This document shows, piece after piece, positions 16,258 through 24,928 of a stretch of 27,455 nt of DNA. Source of the DNA: Schaedlerella sp. (GTDB taxonomy: Bacteria; Bacillota; Clostridia; Lachnospirales; Lachnospiraceae). Position numbers and translations under genes: made by a program. The first letter of the stretch is position 1, and each line of letters opens with the position of its first letter. The notes beneath the pieces were generated by a model that saw only the letters and a list, made by a program, of their open reading frames with translations, did no database searches and was not told the DNA's origin. The stretch spans positions 1 to 27,455 of the forward strand of contig JAHHTO010000014.1 in assembly GCA_020024595.1 (NCBI GenBank), in the 5' to 3' direction.

Positions 16258-17593
16258 GTCGATTGGTGAGAGGGAACTGGTACTGGGCATTCTGCTTGAG
16301 GTGACAGAATCGGGAAAGTACAGCCACCTTGTATTGCGTGATGTGCTTGATAAATATCAATATCTGGACAAAAAGGAACGTGCATTTATTACGCGAGTAA
16401 CAGAAGGTACACTGGAACACATGATAGAGCTGGATTATATTCTAAATCAGTTCTCGAAAGTAAAAGTGATGAAAATGAAACCAGTTATTCGTAATATTTT
16501 GAGAAGTGCGGTATATCAGTTAAAGTATATGGAAAGCGTTCCGAATTCTGCATCCTGCAATGAGGCGGTCAAACTGGCGGTGAAAAAAGGGTTCGGAAGT
16601 CTGCGCGGATTCGTAAATGGTGTTCTGCGTAATGTGGCGAGAAATCTGGACCAGATTGAATATCCGAAAGAACCGATGGAAAATTTATCCGTTCAGTATT
16701 CTATGCCTGTATGGATTCTGAGACTGTGGTTTCAGACATATGATAGGGAAACTGTAGAGGCTATGCTGAAGTACTTTCAGAGTGAGCCACCGCTGACAGT
16801 GCGTTGTAGAAATGTGGAAATGCTGAAAGAATGTCTTGCACAAGAAGGGGTTTGTGCAGAACGGCATCCGTATCTGCCTTATGCATTATGTCTTTCCGGC
16901 TATGATTATCTGGGAAACCTGAAAAGTTTTCAGGAAGGAGCATTTTCCGTACAAGATATCAGTTCCATGCTTGTTTGCGAAATTGCAAATCCGAAAGCCG
17001 GAGACAGAGTGATCGATGTCTGCGCAGCACCGGGAGGAAAGTCACTTCACATGGCAGAGATACTTGATGGAAGTGGACATGTAGAAGCGCGTGATCTGAC
17101 GCCGTATAAAGTAGAATTGATCCAGCAGAACATTGAGCGCACCGGATTGAAGAATATTACAGCAGTTTGTCAGGACGCCTTGGAATATGATGCGAAAAGC
17201 GTGGAAAAAGCAGATATTGTTCTTGCAGATTTACCATGTTCGGGCCTGGGGGTTCTTGGAAAGAAGACGGATTTGAAATACAATGCAACGAAAGAAGGGT
17301 GTGAAAAGCTTGTGCAGCTACAGCGAGAAATTCTGGCTGTGGTACATCAATATGTAAAGCAAGGTGGAACACTTGTATATAGTACGTGCACCATCAATCC
17401 GGCAGAAAATATAGAAAATATCCACTGGTTTCTGAAAGAATATCCGCAGTTTGAACTTGTGGATATACAGGACAGTGTTTGTGAAGAATTAAAAAAAGCA
17501 GTGACGGAAAAGGGTTGTTTACAGCTTCTTCCGGGAATTCATAAAAGTGATGGTTTTTTCATTGCGTGTATGAAGAAGAATAGTGTGCGGTAG
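16250..17593 (+). CDS. rsmB: 16S rRNA (cytosine-5)-methyltransferase RsmB
   Basis: SAM-dependent enzyme predicted to methylate C967 (E. coli numbering) of 16S rRNA. 447 residues. Residues 1 to about 130 are a NusB-like RNA-binding domain (RELVLGILLEV, NEAVKLAVKKG, FVNGVLRN). The catalytic domain carries SAM motif VIDVCAAPGGKS (254-265), the motif IV cysteine in ADLPCSGLGVLGKK (C330) and the motif VI cysteine in VYSTCTINPAEN (C380), the two-Cys arrangement of m5C methyltransferases. Overlaps yugP by 8 bases, and rlmN follows after 11 bases. Confidence 0.95.
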   Translation: MTKSIGERELVLGILLEVTESGKYSHLVLRDVLDKYQYLDKKERAFITRVTEGTLEHMIELDYILNQFSKVKVMKMKPVIRNILRSAVYQLKYMESVPNSASCNEAVKLAVKKGFGSLRGFVNGVLRNVARNLDQIEYPKEPMENLSVQYSMPVWILRLWFQTYDRETVEAMLKYFQSEPPLTVRCRNVEMLKECLAQEGVCAERHPYLPYALCLSGYDYLGNLKSFQEGAFSVQDISSMLVCEIANPKAGDRVIDVCAAPGGKSLHMAEILDGSGHVEARDLTPYKVELIQQNIERTGLKNITAVCQDALEYDAKSVEKADIVLADLPCSGLGVLGKKTDLKYNATKEGCEKLVQLQREILAVVHQYVKQGGTLVYSTCTINPAENIENIHWFLKEYPQFELVDIQDSVCEELKKAVTEKGCLQLLPGIHKSDGFFIACMKKNSVR

Positions 17594-17604
17594 GATAGAG
17601 GATT

Positions 17605-18645
17605 ATGAAAAAAGATATTCGTGCATATACATACGAAGAATTACAAAAAGAAATAAAAATATTGGGAGAAAAAGCATTTCGTGCAAAACAAGTATACGAA
17701 TGGCTTCATCAAAAGCAGGTGGATACGTTTGAGGAAATGACAAATTTATCCAGGAATTTTAGAAAGCAGCTGGAAGAAGAGTATGAGATTCTTTCGGTGG
17801 ACATGGTGCAACGTCAGGAGTCTTCTTTGGATGGAACAAATAAATTTTTGTTTCGGCTGCATGATGGAAATGTGGTGGAAAGTGTTCTGATGCGTTATCA
17901 GCATGGAAATTCAGTATGCATCTCTTCTCAGGTGGGGTGTAGAATGGGGTGCCGTTTCTGTGCATCGACAATAGGAGGATTAGAGCGAAATCTTTCAGCA
18001 TCAGAAATGCTGGGGCAGATTTATCAAATTCAGAAAATAATCGGAGAGCGTGTTTCTAATGTGGTCATTATGGGAACCGGGGAGCCGTTGGATAATTATG
18101 AAAATTTTTTGAAGTTTATCCGCATTCTGACAGATGAACATGGGTTGCATATCAGCCAACGTAATGTAACAGTTTCTACGTGTGGAATTGTGCCAAGAAT
18201 CTATGATTTGGCGAAAGAACATTTACAGATTACGCTAGCACTTTCACTACATGGCTCAACGCAGGAAAAGCGGCGTCAGCTGATGCCGGTGGCAAATAAA
18301 TACGAACTCCGAGAAGTGCTAGAGGCATGTGACCATTACTTTGGAGAGACGGGACGAAGGATTACTTTTGAGTACAGTATGGTGCATGGGGTGAATGATA
18401 CAGATGAAGATGCGGACGAATTGATCACTATTTTGAAATCGCGGAACTGTCATCTAAATTTGATTCCGGTAAATCCGATAAAAGAAAGGAATTTTATTCG
18501 CCCGGACAAGAAAAATGCACTGAATTTCAAAAATAAACTTGAAAAATGCGGGATTAATGTTACTATAAGAAGAGAAATGGGCGCAGATATTGACGGAGCC
18601 TGTGGTCAGCTCAGAAGAAGTTACCAGGGAAGGAGTACACTATGA
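17605..18645 (+). CDS. rlmN: Dual-specificity 23S rRNA/tRNA adenine-C2 methyltransferase (radical SAM)
   Basis: Radical-SAM enzyme that makes 2-methyladenosine in 23S rRNA (A2503) and in some tRNAs. 346 residues. The [4Fe-4S]-binding CxxxCxxC motif is GCRMGCRFCAST (C112, C116, C119). The methyl-carrier/resolving cysteines include C333 near the C-terminus in GADIDGACGQLR. Other family motifs are FRAKQVYEWLHQK (25-37), VVIMGTGEPLDNYENFLK, VTVSTCGIVPRI and LALSLHGSTQEKRR. The stop overlaps the next start in an ATGA arrangement (18642-18645), coupling it to the PP2C phosphatase gene. Confidence 0.96.
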   Translation: MKKDIRAYTYEELQKEIKILGEKAFRAKQVYEWLHQKQVDTFEEMTNLSRNFRKQLEEEYEILSVDMVQRQESSLDGTNKFLFRLHDGNVVESVLMRYQHGNSVCISSQVGCRMGCRFCASTIGGLERNLSASEMLGQIYQIQKIIGERVSNVVIMGTGEPLDNYENFLKFIRILTDEHGLHISQRNVTVSTCGIVPRIYDLAKEHLQITLALSLHGSTQEKRRQLMPVANKYELREVLEACDHYFGETGRRITFEYSMVHGVNDTDEDADELITILKSRNCHLNLIPVNPIKERNFIRPDKKNALNFKNKLEKCGINVTIRREMGADIDGACGQLRRSYQGRSTL

Positions 18646-19385
18646 AGACATTTTCCATTACAGATGTTGGTATGGTAAGGCAAGTGAATCAGGACTATGT
18701 CTATGCCACAGATAATCCACTGGGACCCCTTCCAAATCTGTTCGTAGTTGCAGACGGAATGGGCGGACACCAGGCCGGTGACTATGCCTCTAAATATACA
18801 GTAGAGGTACTTCGGCGTGAATTGAAGCAGAGTAAGGAAGAAGACATTGAGAAAGCGCTTGTTTCTGCCATTAAGACAGCAAATCGGGAGATTATTAAGA
18901 AAGCATCTCAGGATCCGCACTTGAAGGGGATGGGAACAACGGTTGTTGTTGCTACAATTGTGAATCAGATGATGTATTTTGCTAACGTGGGAGATAGCCG
19001 CCTGTATTTGATTAATCAGGGGATCACCCAGTTGACAAAAGATCATTCGCTGGTGGAAGAAATGGTCCGCCTTGGTGGAATTAAACCAGAAGAAGCAAAA
19101 AGTCATCCCGATAAAAATATCATTACCCGTGCAATCGGGGCAAAAGCAGAAGTCGAGGTTGACTTCTATGAACATCGTTTAAAACAAGGAGACATCATTC
19201 TGATGTGTACAGACGGTCTTAGCAATATGGTAGAAGATGAAGAGCTGTTCCATATTGTACAAGGGGGGAGAGATATTGTCGAATCAGGTACGTCTCTTGT
19301 AGAGGCAGCAAAGGAGAATGGTGGAACGGACAACATTGGACTGGTATTAACAGAGCCGTTTCACGATGAGGTGAGTATATGTTAA
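18642..19385 (+). CDS. prpC: PP2C-family Ser/Thr protein phosphatase
   Basis: 247-residue cytoplasmic metal-dependent phosphatase that reverses the action of the PASTA kinase encoded next. Conserved PP2C residues are visible in order: NQDY (D18), VADGMGGH (D38, G39), KGMGTT (95-100), VGDSR (116-120), TKDHSLV (132-138), ITRAIG (161-166), CTDGLSNM (D191) and GGTDNIG (D230, N231). These cover the di-metal centre and the third-metal site. It shares 4 bases with rlmN and 7 bases with the kinase gene, the usual phosphatase-kinase pairing of Firmicutes (PrpC/Stp with PrkC/Stk). Confidence 0.96.
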   Translation: MKTFSITDVGMVRQVNQDYVYATDNPLGPLPNLFVVADGMGGHQAGDYASKYTVEVLRRELKQSKEEDIEKALVSAIKTANREIIKKASQDPHLKGMGTTVVVATIVNQMMYFANVGDSRLYLINQGITQLTKDHSLVEEMVRLGGIKPEEAKSHPDKNIITRAIGAKAEVEVDFYEHRLKQGDIILMCTDGLSNMVEDEELFHIVQGGRDIVESGTSLVEAAKENGGTDNIGLVLTEPFHDEVSIC

Positions 19386-21475
19386 AAGAAGGGATATTTT
19401 TAGGGAAGCGCTATGAGGTGCTGGAACGCGTCGGTTCTGGTGGAATGGCAGATGTATATAAGAGTAAGGATCATAAGCTGAATAGATATGTGGCGGTGAA
19501 AGTACTGAAGAGCGATTATCGTTCTGATGAAGTGTTTATCCAGAAGTTCGTAAGTGAAGCGCAAGCAGCGGCAGGACTGATGCATCCAAATGTGGTAAAT
19601 GTTTATGATGTTGGTCAAGATCGTGGACTGTATTATATGGTTATGGAACTTGTGGAAGGGATCACGCTGAAAGACTATATTGAAAAAAAGGGAAGACTTT
19701 CTGCGAAAGAGACCATCAGCATTTCGATACAGATGGTCACCGGAATCCAGGCTGCTCATAAACAGCATATTATTCATAGAGATATTAAGCCGCAGAATAT
19801 TATCATATCCAAAGATGGTAAGGTAAAAGTGACAGATTTTGGAATCGCGAGAGCTACGACTTCTACACACACAATCAGTACGAATGTGATGGGGTCTGTA
19901 CACTATACTTCTCCGGAGCAGGCCAGAGGGGGTGTAGTGGACGAAAAAAGCGATATTTATTCTGCAGGAATCACAATGTATGAAATGATTACCGGACATG
20001 TACCGTTTGATGGAGATTCGACGGTGTCTGTTGCGATTAAGCATTTACAGGAGGAGATGGTGTCTCCCTCTGAAGAAGTGCCAGATATTCCATACAGCTT
20101 GGAGTGCATTATTCTGAAGTGTACGCAGAAGAGCACAGCTCGTAGATACCAGAATTGTCAGGAACTGATTGATGATTTGAAACGTTCTCTTGTCAATCCA
20201 GATGGGGATTTTGTGAATGCAGGTGGATATGGAACCGGTAATACGGCGACTGTCGTGATGTCCGATGAGGAATTACACAGAGTTCAGAACCAGGGGTATC
20301 TGCATGAAGATGGATATGATGTGGACGATTATGATGTAGACGATTATGATGACGATGATTATAACGACGATGAGTATGATACAGACGATGAATATAACTA
20401 TGAAAGTCGTAATCAAAGGAAAAACAATGTAGATCCGAATACGAAGAAAATCATGAAGTTGCTTATGATCGTAGCGGTTGTCGTTATCACTCTTGCGGCT
20501 TTATTTATGATTGGGAAGGCAGCGGGAGTTTTCAATTCCGTACCCGGAGTTGTGAAGGAAAAAGGTTCAGCCAAAGTAATCGTGCCGGATGTTGTAGGTA
20601 TGAATATTGATGATGCGATAGAAGCACTCAATAAAAGAAATCTGGGGCATAAGATTATAAAACAGGAAACTTCTGATCAGTATGAGAAAGATGAAGTGAT
20701 CGAACAAAAGACAGAGGCCAATACAAAGGTCGACAAAAATACGGAAATTCAGCTTGTAGTCAGTCTTGGCAAGGAAACGAAAATGGTAGCATTGCCGGAT
20801 GTATCCGGTAAGTCTGAAGCGGAAGCACAGAAGATTTTGGAAAAAGCAAAGTTTGTGGTTGAAAATGAATCTAAATATGATGATACCGTAGCTTCAGGAA
20901 AAGTTATTTCCACAGACCCGGGGGCTGGCGTTGAGTTGGAAGAAGGAAGGACTGTGAAGATGTATGTCAGCATGGGAAGAGAGAAGGTGGATGTACCGAG
21001 TATTTCTGGCATGACAGTAGATGAAGCATCAACAGCGTTGTCAGCCGTTGGTCTTAGTCTGGGCAATTCAAGTGAGGAGTATAGTGATGAGTACGAGGCA
21101 GGAGTTATTATTTCGCAGAAAAAGGATGCGGGAAGCAAGGTGGATAAGGGAACAGCTGTCGACTATATCATCAGCAAAGGAGCGGAAAAGAAGATGATTG
21201 ATGTGCCGATGCTAGTAGGAAAGCGAGAAGATATGGCACAGAAAGCTTTGGTTGATGCAGGACTGGCAGGTTCAGCAATCGAATGGCGTTATGATACGAG
21301 CGTAGAATATGGATATGTGATTTCACAGACTGTAACCGGATCTGTAGAAGAAGGAACGGAGGTTGGATATGTAGTCAGCCTTGGAAAAGAACCGACAGTT
21401 CCGGCAGAACCACCGGAAGAGATCGTACCTGAAAGCGATGGAAGTGAAGATAGTTCTGTAGGAAACAGCAGATAA
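19379..21475 (+). CDS. prkC: PASTA-domain Ser/Thr protein kinase
   Basis: 698-residue type II-oriented membrane kinase that senses muropeptides or lipid II. Cytoplasmic kinase domain (about 13-270): Gly-rich loop VGSGGMADVY (18-27), catalytic Lys41 (AVKVLK), HRDIKPQN (133-140), DFGIAR (153-158), a Thr/Ser-rich activation loop (TTSTHTISTN, 160-169) and SPEQARGG (178-185). A juxtamembrane linker (271-358) includes an acidic Asp/Tyr repeat (314-341). One transmembrane helix spans about 359-378. Four extracellular PASTA repeats follow at about 398-465, 466-534, 535-602 and 603-670, then a short acidic/Pro tail. The kinase likely phosphorylates cell-wall and division proteins and is counteracted by the adjacent phosphatase. 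Start ATG 19379 overlaps the phosphatase end. Confidence 0.96.
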   Translation: MLKEGIFLGKRYEVLERVGSGGMADVYKSKDHKLNRYVAVKVLKSDYRSDEVFIQKFVSEAQAAAGLMHPNVVNVYDVGQDRGLYYMVMELVEGITLKDYIEKKGRLSAKETISISIQMVTGIQAAHKQHIIHRDIKPQNIIISKDGKVKVTDFGIARATTSTHTISTNVMGSVHYTSPEQARGGVVDEKSDIYSAGITMYEMITGHVPFDGDSTVSVAIKHLQEEMVSPSEEVPDIPYSLECIILKCTQKSTARRYQNCQELIDDLKRSLVNPDGDFVNAGGYGTGNTATVVMSDEELHRVQNQGYLHEDGYDVDDYDVDDYDDDDYNDDEYDTDDEYNYESRNQRKNNVDPNTKKIMKLLMIVAVVVITLAALFMIGKAAGVFNSVPGVVKEKGSAKVIVPDVVGMNIDDAIEALNKRNLGHKIIKQETSDQYEKDEVIEQKTEANTKVDKNTEIQLVVSLGKETKMVALPDVSGKSEAEAQKILEKAKFVVENESKYDDTVASGKVISTDPGAGVELEEGRTVKMYVSMGREKVDVPSISGMTVDEASTALSAVGLSLGNSSEEYSDEYEAGVIISQKKDAGSKVDKGTAVDYIISKGAEKKMIDVPMLVGKREDMAQKALVDAGLAGSAIEWRYDTSVEYGYVISQTVTGSVEEGTEVGYVVSLGKEPTVPAEPPEEIVPESDGSEDSSVGNSR
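20318..20401 (+). repeat. Tandem 15-bp repeat encoding acidic Asp/Tyr pentads
   Basis: Codons 314-341 of the PASTA kinase encode about five successive pentads of the form (D/N)-x-D-(D/E)-Y: DVDDY, DVDDY, DDDDY, NDDEY and then DTDDEY, followed by NY. The first two DNA units are near-identical and the later ones diverge, as expected for an expanded and decaying tandem repeat. It lies on the cytoplasmic side, 18 residues before the transmembrane helix. Confidence 0.85.
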
Positions 21476-21499
21476 TAAAATGAGCGTTCAAGGAAAAGT

Positions 21500-22378
21500 A
21501 TGCAAGGAAAGATTATAAAAGGAATTGCCGGATTCTACTACGTTTATGTAGTAGAATCCGGTCTTTATGAGTGTAAGGCAAGAGGTGTTTTCCGTAAAGA
21601 GAAAATGAAGCCGCTTGTCGGAGACAATGTGGAGATCGAAGTTCTCGATGAAATAGAGAAAACGGGAAATATTGTACGTATTTTAAAACGGAAAAATGAA
21701 CTGATTCGTCCTGCAGTGGCGAATATCGATCAGGCACTGGTTGTGTTTGCCGTAACAGAGCCGAAACCACATTTTAATTTGCTGGATCGTTTTTTGATCA
21801 TGATGGAGCGAAAAGAAATTCCAGTTATTTTATGTTTTAACAAAAAAGATATTGCAGAGGGAACAGAGATTAAGAAATTGGAACAGGTTTATGCTTCCTG
21901 TGGGTATCCTATAGTTTTTGCCAGTGCACGGAATCAGGAGAATGTTGAGCAGATCGGAGAACTGCTGAAAGGGAAGACAACGGCGATTGCAGGTCCGTCT
22001 GGTGTTGGGAAGTCTTCGTTGATCAACCTTTTGCAAACAGAGATACAGATGGAGACAGGAAGTATCAGTAAGAAGATTGCAAGAGGAAAGCACACGACTA
22101 GGCATTCGGAGTTGATCGCGATCGATGAGAAGTCTTATATTATGGATACTCCGGGGTTTAGTTCCCTTTATGTGAACGATTTTGAAAAAGAAGAGTTGAA
22201 ATATTATTTCCGGGAATTTATTCCTTTGGAGGGAAAGTGTAGATTCAATGGATGCGACCATGTGCATGAACCGGGATGTGTGATAAAGGAAGCTGTAGAG
22301 CAGGGAATGATTCATAAAGTTCGATATGATGATTATCTAGAAATGTATCGGGAATTACAGGAGAAAAAGAGGTATTAA
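21500..22378 (+). CDS. rsgA: Ribosome small-subunit-dependent GTPase A
   Basis: Circularly permuted GTPase that checks late maturation of the 30S subunit. 292 residues. N-terminal OB-fold (about 1-65) is followed by the permuted motifs: G4 FNKKD (113-117), G1 GPSGVGKSS (165-173) and G3 DTPGF (216-220). The catalytic-loop region GKHTTRHSEL is at 196-205. The C-terminal zinc finger uses C247, C252, H254 and C260 (CRFNGCDHVHEPGC). The ATG at 21500 follows AAGGAAAAG and lies 24 bases after the kinase stop. A perfect 14-bp hairpin occupies codons 10-21 and is listed separately. The usual neighbour order prkC-rsgA-rpe-thiN is kept. Confidence 0.96.
   Translation: MQGKIIKGIAGFYYVYVVESGLYECKARGVFRKEKMKPLVGDNVEIEVLDEIEKTGNIVRILKRKNELIRPAVANIDQALVVFAVTEPKPHFNLLDRFLIMMERKEIPVILCFNKKDIAEGTEIKKLEQVYASCGYPIVFASARNQENVEQIGELLKGKTTAIAGPSGVGKSSLINLLQTEIQMETGSISKKIARGKHTTRHSELIAIDEKSYIMDTPGFSSLYVNDFEKEELKYYFREFIPLEGKCRFNGCDHVHEPGCVIKEAVEQGMIHKVRYDDYLEMYRELQEKKRY
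21528..21561 (+). other. Perfect 14-bp stem-loop inside the start of rsgA
   Basis: The arm CCGGATTCTACTAC (21528-21541) is exactly complementary to GTAGTAGAATCCGG (21548-21561), with a 6-base loop GTTTAT. It covers codons 10-21 of rsgA and is followed by TCTTTAT, not a real U-tract. It begins 28 bases after the first base of the start codon. A stem this strong could slow or pause ribosomes or polymerase, or be a processing site. No function is shown by the sequence alone. Confidence 0.8.
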
Positions 22379-22381
22379 GTT

Positions 22382-23044
22382 ATGAAGCAGATTTTGGCAC
22401 CATCAATTTTGTCGGCAGACTTTAAAGTATTGGGAGAACAGATGACATGTTGTGAAAAAAGTGGAGCAGAATATCTTCACTTTGATGTGATGGATGGGAT
22501 GTTTGTCCAGAATATTTCATTTGGCATTCCGGTACTGGAGTCCATCAAGGGAAATACAGGGATGGTTTTGGATGTACACCTGATGGTAACAGAACCTATT
22601 CGATATGTAGATGCATTTGCAAAAGCTGGTGCAGATATTCTAACGGTGCATTATGAGGCATGTGAGGATTTGCAGGCAACAATTGATAAGATTCACGCCT
22701 GCGGAATAAAAGCAGGCATTACGATTAAACCAGATACTCCGGTAGAGGTATTGAAGCCCTATTTAAAAGAGGCAGAGATGTTTTTGATTATGTCAGTAGA
22801 GCCGGGACAGGGGGGACAAGGATTTATTCCAGCTTCGCTGAATAAGATTCGTGCTCTGCGGGAGATGTTAAATGAACAGGGACTGGATGTGAACATTGAA
22901 GTAGACGGAGGCATTAAGCTTGACAATGTTGGAAAAGTGGCAGAAGCCGGAGCGAATATCATGGTAGCAGGTTCGGCAGTGTTCAAAGGGAATATTGCTG
23001 AAAATGTTTCTGGTTTTATGAGGATATTAAAAGATTATGAATAA
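22382..23044 (+). CDS. rpe: Ribulose-phosphate 3-epimerase
   Basis: TIM-barrel metalloenzyme interconverting D-ribulose 5-phosphate and D-xylulose 5-phosphate in the pentose phosphate pathway. 220 residues. Motifs: APSILSADF (6-14), YLHFDVMDGMFVQNISFG (31-48; metal ligands His33, Asp35; the catalytic Asp is assigned to the DVMDG segment or Asp175), DVHLMVTEP (64-72, His66), SVEPGQGGQGF (138-148) and EVDGGI (173-178, Asp175). It starts 3 bases after rsgA and overlaps thiN by 8 bases. The product, xylulose 5-phosphate, is also the product of the XylB-type kinase at the left of the window, but the two genes are far apart. Confidence 0.95.
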   Translation: MKQILAPSILSADFKVLGEQMTCCEKSGAEYLHFDVMDGMFVQNISFGIPVLESIKGNTGMVLDVHLMVTEPIRYVDAFAKAGADILTVHYEACEDLQATIDKIHACGIKAGITIKPDTPVEVLKPYLKEAEMFLIMSVEPGQGGQGFIPASLNKIRALREMLNEQGLDVNIEVDGGIKLDNVGKVAEAGANIMVAGSAVFKGNIAENVSGFMRILKDYE

Positions 23045-23690
23045 ACATACTGTAATAGTTAGTGGAGGGGTACTGGAAGAAGATTTTGTACTTCCCATTT
23101 TACAAAGTGAAGAGACAGAGTTTATAATTGGTGTGGATAAGGGTTTGGTGTTCTTGCATGAACATCAGATCGTTCCAGACTATATTGTGGGAGACTTTGA
23201 CAGCGCTTCGGAAGAAGTTGTAAATTATTATAGAGAACATACCAATGTTCCGATTCGGGAGTTTCATCCGGTGAAAGATGCATCTGATACGGAAAATGCG
23301 ATTCGTCTTTGTCTTGATATGCGAAGAAAGAGCATTTGGATTCTGGGGGCGACCGGAGCCAGGATCGATCATCTTTGGGCAAATATCCAGAGCCTGAAGA
23401 TTGCCAGAGAAGCCGGAGCGGAAGCGGTTATTTTAGATACACATAACCGGATACGGCTGATCGAGGAAAGTATGGTATTGAAACGAGACGAGGCTTATGG
23501 AAAATATTTCTCCCTGTTTCCACTTGGTGGAACTGTATGTGATTTTAATATTGCAGGGGCAAAATATCCATTGTCTCATCATACACTGATACCATATGAC
23601 AGCCTGTGTGTAAGTAATGAATTTGAAGAAGATGAGGTTACAATTACATTTCCATTTGGGGATGTTATTCTTATGGAGACCAGGGATTAG
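23037..23690 (+). CDS. thiN: Thiamine pyrophosphokinase
   Basis: Transfers pyrophosphate from ATP to thiamine to give thiamine pyrophosphate. 217 residues. Conserved motifs: GVDKGLVFL (32-40), DYIVGDFDSAS (48-58), DASDTENAIRL (81-91) and ILGATGARIDHLWANIQSL (102-120). The C-terminal beta domain contains FSLFPLGG and SNEFEEDEVTITF, the thiamine-binding part. It overlaps rpe by 8 bases and is the last gene of the conserved cluster. The 78 bases to the next gene hold no visible terminator. Confidence 0.94.
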   Translation: MNKHTVIVSGGVLEEDFVLPILQSEETEFIIGVDKGLVFLHEHQIVPDYIVGDFDSASEEVVNYYREHTNVPIREFHPVKDASDTENAIRLCLDMRRKSIWILGATGARIDHLWANIQSLKIAREAGAEAVILDTHNRIRLIEESMVLKRDEAYGKYFSLFPLGGTVCDFNIAGAKYPLSHHTLIPYDSLCVSNEFEEDEVTITFPFGDVILMETRD

Positions 23691-23768
23691 ACAATCCTTC
23701 CTATACAGAGAATAACAGGAATAGAAAAGATAAGTATGGAAATGCGTTTAAAGGAGGAAAATAGAATT

Positions 23769-24866
23769 ATGAAACTAGGAATCGTCGGTCTGCCGAACGT
23801 GGGGAAAAGTACTTTATTTAATTCATTGACAAAAGCGGGAGCAGAATCAGCAAACTATCCGTTCTGTACAATCGATCCGAATGTGGGAGTTGTAACTGTG
23901 CCGGACAAGCGTCTGGATGTGCTCGGGGAGATGTATCATACAAAGAAGATTGTTCCTGCTGCAATTGAATTTGTAGATATTGCAGGACTTGTGAAAGGAG
24001 CTTCCAAAGGAGAAGGACTTGGAAACCAGTTTCTAGCCAATATTCGTGAAGTAGATGCGATCGTTCATGTTGTAAGATGCTTTGAAGACAGTAATATTGT
24101 TCATGTAGATGGAAGTATTGACCCGCTTCGTGATATTGAAACAATTAATTTGGAGTTGATATTCTCTGATTTGGAGATTCTGGAGAGAAGAATTGCCAAA
24201 ACAACAAAATTGTCGAGAAATGATAAGACAGCTGCAAAAGAGTTGGCATTTTTGAATCGTCTGAAAGCACATCTGGAAGAGAATCAGTTGGCAAAAAGCT
24301 TTGAGACAGATGATGAGGATGAGCAGGTATGGATGTCAGAGTATAATCTGCTGACAGCAAAACCGGTGATTTTTGCTGCTAATGTAACAGAAGATGATCT
24401 GGCAGATGATGGTGCAGAAAATGAAGGGGTACAAAAGGTTCGTGAATATGCAAAGAGAGAGAACTGCGAAGTGTTTGTAGTTTGTGCCCAGATTGAACAG
24501 GAAATTGCAGAGCTGGAAGATGATGAAAAGAAAATGTTTTTGGAAGATTTGGGATTAGAAGAATCTGGATTGGAAAAACTGATAAAAGCAAGCTATCATC
24601 TGTTAGGGTTGATCAGTTATCTGACGGCAGGAGAACCAGAAGTGCGTGCGTGGACGATTACAAAGGGAACCAAGGCTCCGCAGGCAGCGGGCAAGATACA
24701 TTCTGATTTTGAGAGAGGTTTTATCCGTGCGGAAATTGTAAGCTACGAGGACTTGATCGCGTGTGGAACACATGCAGCAGCCAAGGAAAAAGGTCTTGTT
24801 CGTTTGGAAGGAAAAGAATATGTTGTGCAGGATGGAGATGTTATTCTGTTTCGTTTTAATGTATAG
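23769..24866 (+). CDS. ychF: Ribosome-binding ATPase YchF (Obg-related)
   Basis: 365 residues, the normal length of this universally conserved P-loop ATPase of the Obg/HflX-like group that binds ribosomes and affects stress responses. Motifs: GIVGLPNVGKSTLFNSLTKA (4-23), ANYPFCTIDPNVG, DIAGLVKGASKGEGLGNQFL and, near the end of the NTPase domain, AANVTEDDLADD in place of the canonical NKxD specificity motif. This explains ATP preference in the family. A coiled-coil arm (about 125-200) and C-terminal TGS domain (about 280-365) follow. The ATG at 23769 is preferred over an in-frame ATG at 23736 because GGAGG at 23753-23757 precedes it and the family starts MKLGIVGLPN. Confidence 0.96.
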   Translation: MKLGIVGLPNVGKSTLFNSLTKAGAESANYPFCTIDPNVGVVTVPDKRLDVLGEMYHTKKIVPAAIEFVDIAGLVKGASKGEGLGNQFLANIREVDAIVHVVRCFEDSNIVHVDGSIDPLRDIETINLELIFSDLEILERRIAKTTKLSRNDKTAAKELAFLNRLKAHLEENQLAKSFETDDEDEQVWMSEYNLLTAKPVIFAANVTEDDLADDGAENEGVQKVREYAKRENCEVFVVCAQIEQEIAELEDDEKKMFLEDLGLEESGLEKLIKASYHLLGLISYLTAGEPEVRAWTITKGTKAPQAAGKIHSDFERGFIRAEIVSYEDLIACGTHAAAKEKGLVRLEGKEYVVQDGDVILFRFNV

Positions 24867-24928
24867 GTGTAAATCCAGTCGAAAGAAAAGAGATTGGCTG
24901 AAGGAAGAAAGAAAGGGGCAGATACTGT

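Noticed and set aside
21480..21518. Short ORF (12 codons) overlapping the rsgA start, possible leader peptide; CAAGGAAA repeated at its start and after the rsgA ATG
   Set aside because: No regulatory residues or terminator accompany it, and the overlap is explained by the repeated purine-rich ribosome-site sequence. Too little evidence to call it a gene.
24867..24928. Possible terminator between ychF and lgt (CCAGTC/GATTGG)
   Set aside because: Six imperfect pairs, an 11-base loop and no T-run. Read-through into lgt is more likely.
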